Source: Flavobacteriales bacterium
GTDB lineage: Bacteria > Bacteroidota > Bacteroidia > Flavobacteriales_F > PHOS-HE28
Assembly (NCBI GenBank): GCA_016715895.1
Contig: JADJXH010000004.1
Span: forward strand, 1,798,001-1,862,000
Length of the DNA: 64,000 nucleotides
Direction of reading: 5' to 3'
The translations under genes and the position numbers were made by a program. The notes under the pieces are model-generated. The model was not told the DNA's origin, ran no database searches, and worked only from the letters and a program-made list of their open reading frames with translations. Below are positions 17,385-24,631 of the stretch, in pieces (within the stretch, counting starts at the first letter, position 1; every line of letters starts with the position of its first letter).

Positions 17385-19729
17385 ACGAGGCCGAGACCCG
17401 CGCCGAACTGATCGACCCCGCGCTGCGCGCGGCGGGCTGGGGCGTGGTGGAGGGCACCCGGGTGCGGCGGGAATTCAAGATCACCTTGGGGCGCTTGCAA
17501 GGTGCCGCGGGCAAGCGCAACGCTGCCGATATCGCCGACTACATCCTGGAATACCGGGGCCGCATGGTGGCCGTGGTGGAAGCCAAGAAGGCCAGCGAGC
17601 CCGTGACGCAGGGTCTGGGCCAGGCCAAGAAGTACGCCGACAAGCTCAAGCTGCGGCATGCTTTCAGCACCAATGGCCGGGGCATCTACCAAGTGGACAT
17701 GCTCACGGGCCGCGAGGGCGATGTGGGCGCGTGGCCCACACCGGATGAGCTGTGGAAGCTGAGCGGGTACGCGGATTTCCAGCCGGTGGCCTTCCCCACC
17801 ATCGGCCGCAGCACGCCCAAGATCAACTGGCCGGAGCGGTTCGGGGCCATCCCCTTCGAGGACAAGAGCGGCAGTTGGCAACCACGCTACTACCAGGACA
17901 TCGCCATCCAGCGCGTGCTGGATGCCATCGCCCAAGGCAAGGACCGCATCCTGCTCACCCTGGCCACCGGCACAGGTAAAACGGCCATCGCCTTCCAGAT
18001 CGCGTGGAAGCTCTTCCACGCCCGATGGAACATCAGGCGCGATGGGGAGCGCCGACCGCGCATCCTCTTCCTCGCCGATCGGAACATCCTGGCCGACCAA
18101 GCCTACAGCGCGTTCACGGCCTTCCCGGATGACGCCTTGGTGCGCATCAGTCCGGATGCGGTGCGCAAAAAGGGCCGCGTGCCCACGAACGGCAGCATCT
18201 TCTTCACCATCTTCCAGACCTTCATGAGCGGGCCGGATGGCACACCCTACTTCGGTGACTACCCGCCCGACTTCTTCGACCTGATCATCATCGATGAGTG
18301 TCACCGCGGCGGTGCCAACGACGAGAGCACGTGGCGCGCCATTCTGGAGTACTTCAGGCCCGCCACGCAACTGGGCCTTACCGCCACGCCCAAGCGCGAT
18401 GTGAACGTGGACACCTACCGCTACTTCGGCGAGCCGGTCTACACCTACTCCCTGAAGGAGGGCATCAACGACGGCTTCCTCACGCCCTTCAAAGTGCGGC
18501 AGTACCGCACCAACCTGGACGAGTACACCTTCGTGGGTGACGATACCGTGGTGGAGGGCGAAGTGGAGGCGGGGGAGCACTTCGCAGAGGACAGGTTCAA
18601 CGTGGATATCGTGATCGAGAGCCGGGAGCGGTTCCGGGTGCTCACCTTCCTGGGGCAGATCGACCCGAGGGAGAAGACGCTCGTATTCTGTGAGAACCAG
18701 CAGCACGCCGCGCTGATCCGCGACCTCATCAATCAGGAGAAGACCGTGGCCGACCCGCACTACTGCCACCGCGTGACCGCCGATGACGGCGAGATCGGGG
18801 AGCAGCATCTGCGGGACTTCCAGGACAACGAGAAGAGCATCCCCACCATCCTCACCACCAGCCAGAAGCTGAGCACCGGGGTGGATGCCCGCAACGTGCG
18901 CCACATCGTGCTGCTTCGTCGCATCAAGAGCATGGTGGAGTTCAAGCAGATCATCGGCCGGGGCACGCGCCTGTACGATGGCAAGGACTACTTCACCATC
19001 CACGACTTCACCCGCAGCCACGAGCTGTTCCACGACCCGGCTTGGGATGGCGAGGAGATCGACCCCGGCGAACCTGCGCCGCCACGCTCCAAAGAGCCCA
19101 AGCCGAAGAAGGAGCCCGAACAGGTGACCGATGCGCTGGGTGAGCCCCGGCCGAAGATCCGGATCAAGCTGGCCGATGGCAAGGAACGCCAGTTGAGCGC
19201 CACCGTGCAGACCAGCTTCTGGAGCGCCGATGGCACTCCGATCAGCGTGGAGCAGTTCATCCGCCAGTTGTTCGGTGAGCTGCCGCACCTGTTCGCCACG
19301 GAGGAGGAGTTACGGGCCTTGTGGAGCCTGCCCGATACGCGCAAGAAGCTGCTGGATGAACTGGCGGAGAAGGGCTACCCCCTGGCCCAGTTGCAGGAGC
19401 TGCAGCGCATCATCGATGCACAGCACAGCGACCTGTTCGATGTGCTGGCCTACATCGCCTACAGCACGCCCACGCAGGAGCGTGCGGAGCGTGCTGCGCA
19501 GGCCCGTTCCCATTTTGACCACTACACGGACCAGCAGCGCGCGTTCCTGGACTTCGTGCTGCAACAGTATGTGAACACGGGTGTGGAGGAGCTGCAACCC
19601 GAGAAGCTGCCTGTCATCCTGCAATTGAAGTACAAGTCCATCCCCGATGCCACCCGTGCGCTCGGTGATGTGGCCCGTATCCGGGAGACATTCGTTGGGT
19701 TCCAGCGGTGGTTATATAGTGCCGAATGA
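17381..19729 (+). CDS. hsdR: Type I restriction enzyme, R subunit (EcoEI-like)
   Basis: 782 residues. The N-terminal HSDR_N nuclease has the D-ExK core in 'DIADYILEYRGRMVAVVEAKK' region (Asp about 51, EAK about 66-68). SF2 helicase motor: Walker A 'LATGTGKT' at about 195, DEAD-like box 'IIIDECHRGG', motif III 'LTATP', motif VI 'QIIGRGTR'. The C-terminal EcoEI_R_C-type domain begins near 'LPHLFATEEELRAL'. It translocates DNA and cuts unmodified sites with the HsdM/HsdS complex. It is separated from hsdS by 2.8 kb of passenger genes. All key residues look intact. Confidence 0.97.
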   Translation: MNEAETRAELIDPALRAAGWGVVEGTRVRREFKITLGRLQGAAGKRNAADIADYILEYRGRMVAVVEAKKASEPVTQGLGQAKKYADKLKLRHAFSTNGRGIYQVDMLTGREGDVGAWPTPDELWKLSGYADFQPVAFPTIGRSTPKINWPERFGAIPFEDKSGSWQPRYYQDIAIQRVLDAIAQGKDRILLTLATGTGKTAIAFQIAWKLFHARWNIRRDGERRPRILFLADRNILADQAYSAFTAFPDDALVRISPDAVRKKGRVPTNGSIFFTIFQTFMSGPDGTPYFGDYPPDFFDLIIIDECHRGGANDESTWRAILEYFRPATQLGLTATPKRDVNVDTYRYFGEPVYTYSLKEGINDGFLTPFKVRQYRTNLDEYTFVGDDTVVEGEVEAGEHFAEDRFNVDIVIESRERFRVLTFLGQIDPREKTLVFCENQQHAALIRDLINQEKTVADPHYCHRVTADDGEIGEQHLRDFQDNEKSIPTILTTSQKLSTGVDARNVRHIVLLRRIKSMVEFKQIIGRGTRLYDGKDYFTIHDFTRSHELFHDPAWDGEEIDPGEPAPPRSKEPKPKKEPEQVTDALGEPRPKIRIKLADGKERQLSATVQTSFWSADGTPISVEQFIRQLFGELPHLFATEEELRALWSLPDTRKKLLDELAEKGYPLAQLQELQRIIDAQHSDLFDVLAYIAYSTPTQERAERAAQARSHFDHYTDQQRAFLDFVLQQYVNTGVEELQPEKLPVILQLKYKSIPDATRALGDVARIRETFVGFQRWLYSAE

Positions 19730-19750
19730 AGGATGCCAATGGCCAGATAC

Positions 19751-19945
19751 CAAGGCCGCCTTCGCCGGAGGCTACGGCGAGCGCCAAGGACCTGAGCCCA
19801 CACCCACCCGCCACTCGGCCCACGGCCTCCGGCCCGCCTGAGGCCTGAAGCCAGCCTGCCTGAAGGCCGGTGGGGCGTTGCGAAGGGAGATCGCTTTCCC
19901 CATGTCGTCATCGCGAGCCCGGCTCTGCGGGCGAAGCGATCTCCC
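19751..19945 (+). repeat. Composite intergenic repeat, copy A
   Basis: About 195 bp nearly identical to 21924-22117 (copy B). It contains CTTCGCCGGAGGCTACGGCG, a CCCACACCCACCC segment, GGCCTGAAGCCAGCCTGCC and one ATCGCGAG hairpin repeat. Copies A and B bracket the 4-TM gene and the toxin-antitoxin pair. Confidence 0.8.
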
Positions 19946-20225
19946 TTTCCCGCGTCGTCATCGCGAGGCGGGCTTTGGCGCCGAAGCGATCTCCCTTGAA
20001 GGGGTCGGATCGTTGCCAAGGGAGATCGCCACGCCGGCCCTCTGGGACCGGCTCGCGATGACGGTTAGGAAATGCTCTGTGGGCGAAGCGATCTCCCCGG
20101 AAGGGATCGGATCGTTGCTAAGGGAGATCGCCACGCCGGCCCTCTGGGACCGGCTCGCGATGACGGTTAAGAACTAGGGAGATCGCCACGCCGGCCCTTC
20201 GGGACCGGCTCGCGATGACGGTTGT
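19873..20225. repeat. Array of GATCGC/GCGATC hairpin repeats
   Basis: Several irregular units alternate CGTCATCGCGAG..GCGATCTCC with GGAGATCGCCACGCCGG..CTCGCGATGACGG. Each can fold through a central GCCGGCCCTC/CCGGGACCGGC-type stem. No gene was recognised from 19730 to 20227. Confidence 0.8.
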
Positions 20226-20227
20226 GA

Positions 20228-20344
20228 GATGCTGCGCCAGGCGCTATCGGCATCGGCGCCTTCGGCTTCCTGCTGGCGGAGCAGCTGCTGGACCCGCGCA
20301 TCGTGCTGCTGGGCCTGGGCCTCATGGGGGCGCTGCTCCTGTGA
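20228..20344 (+). pseudogene. 3' remnant of a membrane-protein gene
   Basis: A 39-codon open segment ends in a stop at 20342-20344 and encodes 'GFLLAEQLLDPRIVLLGLG' and 'LMGALLL', typical of a terminal transmembrane helix. Its 5' part has been replaced by the hairpin repeat array. A shorter degenerate copy lies at 20990-21046. Confidence 0.5.
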
Positions 20345-20359
20345 GGGCGGGGGGGAGGG

Positions 20360-20433
20360 TCATGGACCAAGAACCATGTACCAAGGTCCAAGGAACAAGG
20401 AACAAGGAAGAAGAAAGAAGGACCAAGGACGAA
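20360..20433 (+). repeat. AAGGAACAAGG-type simple repeat
   Basis: Degenerate purine-rich repeats of ACCAAGG / AACAAGG / AAGAAGG. Related tracts occur at 21883-21928 and, inverted, at 23694-23745, 23985-24042, 24317-24360 and 26256-26318. Confidence 0.7.
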
Positions 20434-20505
20434 GGCCGCCTTCGCCGGAAGCTACGGCGAGCGCCAAGGACCTGAGCCCACACCCACCCGCCACCCGGCC
20501 CGCCC
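20431..20505 (+). repeat. Composite intergenic repeat, partial copy C
   Basis: About 75 bp matching the 5' part of copies A and B (GCCGCCTTCGCCGGAAGCTA, then CCAAGGACCTGAGCCCACAC). Confidence 0.75.
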
Positions 20506-20512
20506 GCACCCC

Positions 20513-20935
20513 TTACCTCAACCAACCCGCGTTGCGACGGAAGTACAGCAGGAAGGCCAGCGGGATGAAGCAGTAGAAGAACAGCAACACGCCGATGAAG
20601 GAGAGGTAGACCGTGCTGATCCACAGCAGCATGACGGCCACGGTGGCGAGGAGGTGCACGATGTTCGATACGGCGTAGATGCGGAAGCCCAGCCGCCGGC
20701 CGCGCAGCATCAGCGCGGCGCCGAGGGCCGAACCCACGCAGGTGAGCACCACCACGCCCAGAAGGGTCTTAAGGGGCCCGATGGCGGCGGGGCCCACGCT
20801 GCCGTTCTCCGCACCCATCCACAGCATGCCGGCCTTGAACAGGTTGACGAGAATGAGGATGAGGTTGCCCAGGATGGTGAGCACGCCGACCACGATGAAG
20901 GGTCGGGGTGCTTTCTGGACCGGGGTGTTCACCAT
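20513..20935 (-). CDS. Four-helix membrane protein of unknown function
   Basis: 140 residues with four predicted transmembrane helices: FIVVGVLTILGNLILILVNL, LKTLLGVVVLTCVGSALGAA, VSNIVHLLATVAVMLLWIST and FIGVLLFFYCFIPLAFLLYF. No family signature was recognised. It is isolated between repeats, with remnants of another membrane-protein gene on both sides. The start at 20935 gives MVNTPVQKAPRP before helix 1; the longer frame is GC-rich noise. Confidence 0.75.
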   Translation of the reverse strand: MVNTPVQKAPRPFIVVGVLTILGNLILILVNLFKAGMLWMGAENGSVGPAAIGPLKTLLGVVVLTCVGSALGAALMLRGRRLGFRIYAVSNIVHLLATVAVMLLWISTVYLSFIGVLLFFYCFIPLAFLLYFRRNAGWLR

Positions 20936-20989
20936 GCCGTCGGGCGCGTGGGTGGACGTGGGGCCATGCCCGGTGCAAGGTAGCCAGGC

Positions 20990-21046
20990 CTGGGGGCGGG
21001 CATCGTGCTGCTGGGCCTGGGCCATCTGGGGGCGCTGCTGCCGTGA
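20990..21046 (+). pseudogene. Degenerate second copy of the membrane-gene 3' end
   Basis: Encodes 'LGAGIVLLGLGHLGALLP' then stop, closely resembling the end of the remnant at 20228-20344. The following GAGGGCGGGGG is also shared, so this is a duplicated 3' tail. Confidence 0.4.
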
Positions 21047-21078
21047 GGGCGGGGGGGGGGCGGAAGAGGGGCAAGACC

Positions 21079-21085
21079 TAACTTG
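21079..21085 (+). promoter_or_regulatory. -7 box TAACTTG
   Basis: TAACTTG ends 8 nt before the ATG at 21094. It likely drives the toxin-antitoxin pair. Confidence 0.5.
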
Positions 21086-21093
21086 CAGCCAGC

Positions 21094-21552
21094 ATGAAGC
21101 AGGTGATCCTTGATACCGCCCAGGCCAGAACTCCCCGGGAGGTCTATGCCCTGCTCGAACGGGAGGGTATGCAACCGGGTGACGATGTGAAGGTGTTGCA
21201 GAAACCTGCACCTGATCCGGCAACGCGGATGGCCGTGCTCGTGATCGCATTGATGGCAGTTCTGTGGTATATGAGCGCGAAGGCCAAACGGGAAAAGGAA
21301 CGAGTGGCCGCCGATATCCTGGACGATCTGTTCGGTAAGTACAATAGCGCGGAGGAGCTGGAGAGAGAGCTGAAGGAGGAGTTCAATGTGTCGGTGACGA
21401 AAGAGGTGCTCCCACCGGGGCCGGACAACTGGCCCCAGCAGACCATGTCCGCGTTCGAGCGGGCTGCCTACGGCGAGGATGAGCCGGACATCAGCCACAT
21501 CGCCGTGCGTGAGCCGAACCCGGAGTACAAGCCATGGAGGAAGGACGCGTAG
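21094..21552 (+). CDS. Putative membrane-anchored antitoxin partner of PemK/MazF-like toxin
   Basis: 152 residues. Residues 1-45 are soluble, one transmembrane helix lies at about 46-61 (MAVLVIALMAVLWYMS), and a charged C-terminal part contains 'YNSAEELERELKEEFNVSVTKE'. No known antitoxin DNA-binding fold was recognised. It overlaps the downstream toxin gene by 19 nt, as expected for an antitoxin. A membrane helix in a type II antitoxin would be unusual, so it may instead be an unrelated coupled protein. Confidence 0.65.
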   Translation: MKQVILDTAQARTPREVYALLEREGMQPGDDVKVLQKPAPDPATRMAVLVIALMAVLWYMSAKAKREKERVAADILDDLFGKYNSAEELERELKEEFNVSVTKEVLPPGPDNWPQQTMSAFERAAYGEDEPDISHIAVREPNPEYKPWRKDA

Positions 21553-21872
21553 TGCGCGTGGCCTTTCAGCAGTCGGATGGGGCTATCAAGCTGCGCCCAG
21601 CCGTCGTGTTGAAGCACCTGTCACGGCATGCGGATCTGCTGGTATGTGCGATCAGCAGCAAGTTGCATCGCGAGATGCCTGGCGTTGATATCGTGGTGAA
21701 CGAACAGCACGAGGACTTCACCAGCGTGGGCCTGCCGTTCCCATCGCTCATCCGCTGTGCCTACCTCACCACCGTGCCCCTCAGCGCCGTGCAAGACCCG
21801 ATCGGTGCGGTGAGCGCGGATACGCTCCAGCTCATCCGGCATCAATTGACCACCTACCTACGTGGGCGATGA
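21534..21872 (+). CDS. Type II toxin, PemK/MazF family
   Basis: 112 residues with the MazF/PemK pattern: N-terminal 'GRVVRVAFQQSDGAIKLRPA', then 'VVLKHLSRHADLLVCAISSKL' (the usual RPAVV..LVCAITS core) and a central 'EDFTSVGLPFPSLIRCAYLTTV' strand-loop. Family members are mRNA endoribonucleases acting in the cytoplasm. The conserved RP and S of the active-site region are present. It overlaps the upstream putative antitoxin by 19 nt. Confidence 0.85.
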   Translation: MEEGRVVRVAFQQSDGAIKLRPAVVLKHLSRHADLLVCAISSKLHREMPGVDIVVNEQHEDFTSVGLPFPSLIRCAYLTTVPLSAVQDPIGAVSADTLQLIRHQLTTYLRGR

Positions 21873-21923
21873 CCTCCATCGCCAAGGACCAAGGAAGAAG
21901 GACCAAGGAAGAAGAGCCAAGAC

Positions 21924-22117
21924 CAAGGCCGCCTTCGCCGGAGGCTACGGCGAGCCCAAGGACCTGAACCCACACCCACCCACCACCCGGCCCACGGCCT
22001 CCGGCCCGCCTGAGGCCTGAAGCCAGCCTGCCTGAAGGCCGTTGGGGCGTTGCGAAGGGAGATCGCTTTCCCCATGTCGTCATCGCGAGCCCGGCTCTGC
22101 GGGCGAAGCGATCTCCC
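21924..22117 (+). repeat. Composite intergenic repeat, copy B
   Basis: About 194 bp, near identical to copy A at 19751-19945 and in the same orientation. Confidence 0.8.
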
Positions 22118-22213
22118 CGGAAGAGATCGGATCGTTGCGAAGGGAGATCGCCACGCCGGCCCTCCGGGACCGGCTCGCGATGACGGTTGGGGAAGGAGAT
22201 CGCCACGCCGGAT
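22060..22213. repeat. GATCGC/GCGATC hairpin repeats, interrupted by the IS
   Basis: Same family as 19873-20225. The last unit (GGAGATCGCCACGCCGG) stops at the IS target site. Confidence 0.75.
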
Positions 22214-22221
22214 ACTCGGGT
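22214..22221. repeat. Target-site duplication, left
   Basis: ACTCGGGT directly outside the left IS end. The right flank 23599-23606 is TCTCGGGT (7 of 8 identical), as expected for the 8-bp duplications of IS256 elements. Confidence 0.7.
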
Positions 22222-23598
22222 CTGTTAGATAAAGTGTGTCATCATCGTTATTGCTGATGATGTTGATGTTGTTGGGTTTTGAACGAGGGGGTCCGGGGGA
22301 GACTCAGAACCTGTTGATCGGTGTTGATCGCCTGTGGATCGAAGCGTGGGCCGAAGAGCAGGCGTAGCTCGGCGGCTATCTCCCTCCAAGCGAAGATGGG
22401 CTTGGCGGCCATTTTCTCCACGATGCGCTGCTGGGCCAGATAGAGCAGCTTGAGCAGGGCCATGTCGTTGTCGAAGACGCGCTTGGTCTTGGTGTACTTG
22501 CGCAGCTGAGCGTGGAAGCCCTCGATGGGATTGGTGGTGTAGATGAGCCGCCGGATGCGCTCGCTGTAGCGGTACTGGCTGGCCAGCAGCGGCCAGTTGG
22601 TGTGCCAGGAGCTCACCGCCTGCGGGTAGCGTTCCCCCATTTGTCGCTGAAGACCTCCAGGGCATGCAGCGCTTGCTGCTCACCAGGGGCCCGGTAGATG
22701 GCCCGCATGTCCTTGACCACCTCCTTGTAGTGCTTGTAGCTGACGTACTTCAGGGTATTGCGCACCTGGTGCACGATGCAGAGCTGGATATCGCTCTGTG
22801 GGTACACCAAGGAGATCGCGTCGGAGAAGCCGCTCAGGTTGTCGATGCATGCGATCAGCATGTCCTCCACGCCGCGTTGGCGCAGGTCGCCCAGCACGCC
22901 CAGCCAGAACTTGGCCCCTTCGCTCTGCCCCACGTACAGGCCCAGCAGGTCCTTGTGGCCATCGGGGCCAACGCCCAAGGCGGTGTATACGGCCTTGTTC
23001 ACCACGCGCCCTTCCTGCTTCACCTTGAAGTGGATGGCATCGAGCCACACGATCGCGTAGCGCGCCTCCAAGGGCCGCTGCCGCCAGGTCTGTACATCGG
23101 CGATCACCTGGTCGGTCACCGCGCTGATCGTGGCCTCGCTCACCTCGATGCCGTACAGGTCCCGCACATGGTCGCTTATGTCGCGCTGGCTCATCCCAAG
23201 CCCGTAGAGCTTGATGATCTTCATGTCCAGCTCGGCGTTCAGCACGCGCTCGCGCTTGGGCAGCAGCACCGGGTCAAAGGTTCCCTCACGGTCGCGCGGC
23301 GTGGCGATCTCCACCTCTCCGTGGGCGGTCTTCACCCGCTTGCGCCCATGTCCGTTGCGCCGGTTACCTCCAGGCGGCTCCTCGGCCAGGTGAGCGCTCA
23401 GCTCGCCCCGTAGCGAGGCCTCCATCAGTCGCTTCACCAGCGGGGTCAGCACCCCATCGCTGCCGCTCAAGGGCTTGCCCAGTAGCAATTGCTTCATGGC
23501 CTCCTTCTCGAAGGCTTCGTAATCGAACTTGTCCGTCTTGTCCTCCATGGGTCAGGTGTTGAAGTTCGCAATCCGGCCTGACACACTTTACTGAACAG
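22222..23598 (-). mobile_element. IS256-family insertion sequence, 1377 bp
   Basis: Terminal inverted repeats are CTGTTAGATAAAGTGTGTCA at the left and, reversed, CTGTTCAGTAAAGTGTGTCA at the right (17 of 20 identical). They enclose one transposase gene interrupted by a frameshift. Size, single ORF and 8-bp target duplication fit the family. It inserted into an intergenic hairpin-repeat region. Confidence 0.9.
22248..23548 (-). pseudogene. IS256-family transposase, frameshifted
   Basis: The first frame (23548-22613) encodes about 303 residues of the mutator-type transposase with DDE aspartates in 'IVWLDAIHFKV' and 'ACIDNLSGFSDAI'. The C-terminal frame (to 22248) continues with 'WGERYPQAVSSW' and the Glu-bearing 'TNPIEGFHAQLRK'. 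The frames join at 'SDKWG', where a run of five G (around 22633-22637) would read through if it were six. The break is a one-base indel in a homopolymer: either a recent inactivation or a sequencing error. Confidence 0.88.
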
Positions 23599-23693
23599 TC
23601 TCGGGTGCCACCCACGAGCGGGTTTGCACGCAGCCCTGCCCCACCTACTGCGGCGCGGATCCTGCCAACTTCCTGCACTGCCGGTAGGGGGGC

Positions 23694-23745
23694 GACTTCT
23701 TTCTTCCTGGTCCTTCCTCCTTGTTCCTTCTTCCTTCCACACCTG
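23694..23745 (-). repeat. CTTCCTT-type simple repeat
   Basis: Pyrimidine-rich TTCTTTCTTCC / TCCTTGTTCC repeats, the inverse of the AAGGAACAAGG tract at 20360. Confidence 0.6.
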
Positions 23746-23747
23746 TC

Positions 23748-23958
23748 CTCGCGAGCCTGGCGCTGCAGGTGAAGCGATCTCCCCTTCCCGCGTCGTCATC
23801 GCGAGGCGGGTTTTAGCGCCGAAGCGATCTCCCCTTTCCCAGCACGTCATCGCGAGCCCGGCTCTGCGGGCGAAGCGATCTCCCCGGAAGGGATCAGATC
23901 ACCCTACTGGGAGATCGCCACGCCGGCCCTCCGGGATCGGCTCGCGATGACGGTGAGG
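23748..23958. repeat. GATCGC/GCGATC hairpin repeat array
   Basis: Units such as CGTCATCGCGAGCCCGG..GCGAAGCGATCTCCCC, continuing the family at 19873 on the other side of the IS. No gene was seen in 23607-24631. Confidence 0.75.
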
Positions 23959-24607
23959 AAGGAGAACGCCACGCCGGATGCTCTTTCTTCCTTCCTCATT
24001 CTTCATCCTTGTTCCTTCTTCCTTCACCACCCGTTATCTCGACTCTACCCGCGCGCAATGAACTCCCCTCCTGCGCGTGGATCGCTCCACGCGCCGAACA
24101 AGGAGGGGCCGGGGGAGGTGGCGGCTCAGGTACGCCCGGTCCTTCTGCGGATCGAAACCTCCCCGTTCCCCTCCTTGCGCGGAGCAGCGAGCGTTCGCTG
24201 CTCAGGAGGGGGCTTGTATGCGTCCTGTATCGTCCGGATCAGGGAGATCGCCACACCGGCCCTTCGGGACCGGCTCGCGATGACGGTGAGGAAGGAGATC
24301 GCCACGCCGGATGCTCTTTCTTCCTTCCTCATTCTTCATCCTTGTTCCTTCTTCATTCACCACCCGTCATCGCGACTCTACCCGCACGCCATGAACCCCC
24401 CTCCTGCGCGTGGATCGTTCCACGCGCCGAACAAGGAGGGGCCGGGGGAGGTAGCGGCTCAGGTACGCCCGGTCCTTCTGCGGATCGAAACCTCCCCGTT
24501 CCCCTCCTTGCGCGGAGCAGCGAGCGTTCGCTGTTCAGGAGGGGGCTTGTGCGCGTCGTGTACCCGTCCGGATCAGGGAGATCGCCACGCCGTCCCTGCG
24601 GGACCGG
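23941..24607. repeat. 333-bp tandem duplication
   Basis: The unit 23941-24273 is repeated at 24274-24607 with few differences. Each unit holds a hairpin repeat, a CTTCCTT tract, GCGCGTGGATCG..CCACGCGCC, and a segment ending GCAGCGAGCGTTCGCTG. Open frames across it are repeat artefacts. Confidence 0.85.
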
Positions 24608-24631
24608 CACGCGATGACGGTGCAGCGGACC

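Noticed and set aside
22612..22640. Programmed frameshift in the IS256-type transposase
   Set aside because: IS256-family transposases are normally single ORFs and no slippery heptamer plus structure is evident; a one-base homopolymer indel explains it.
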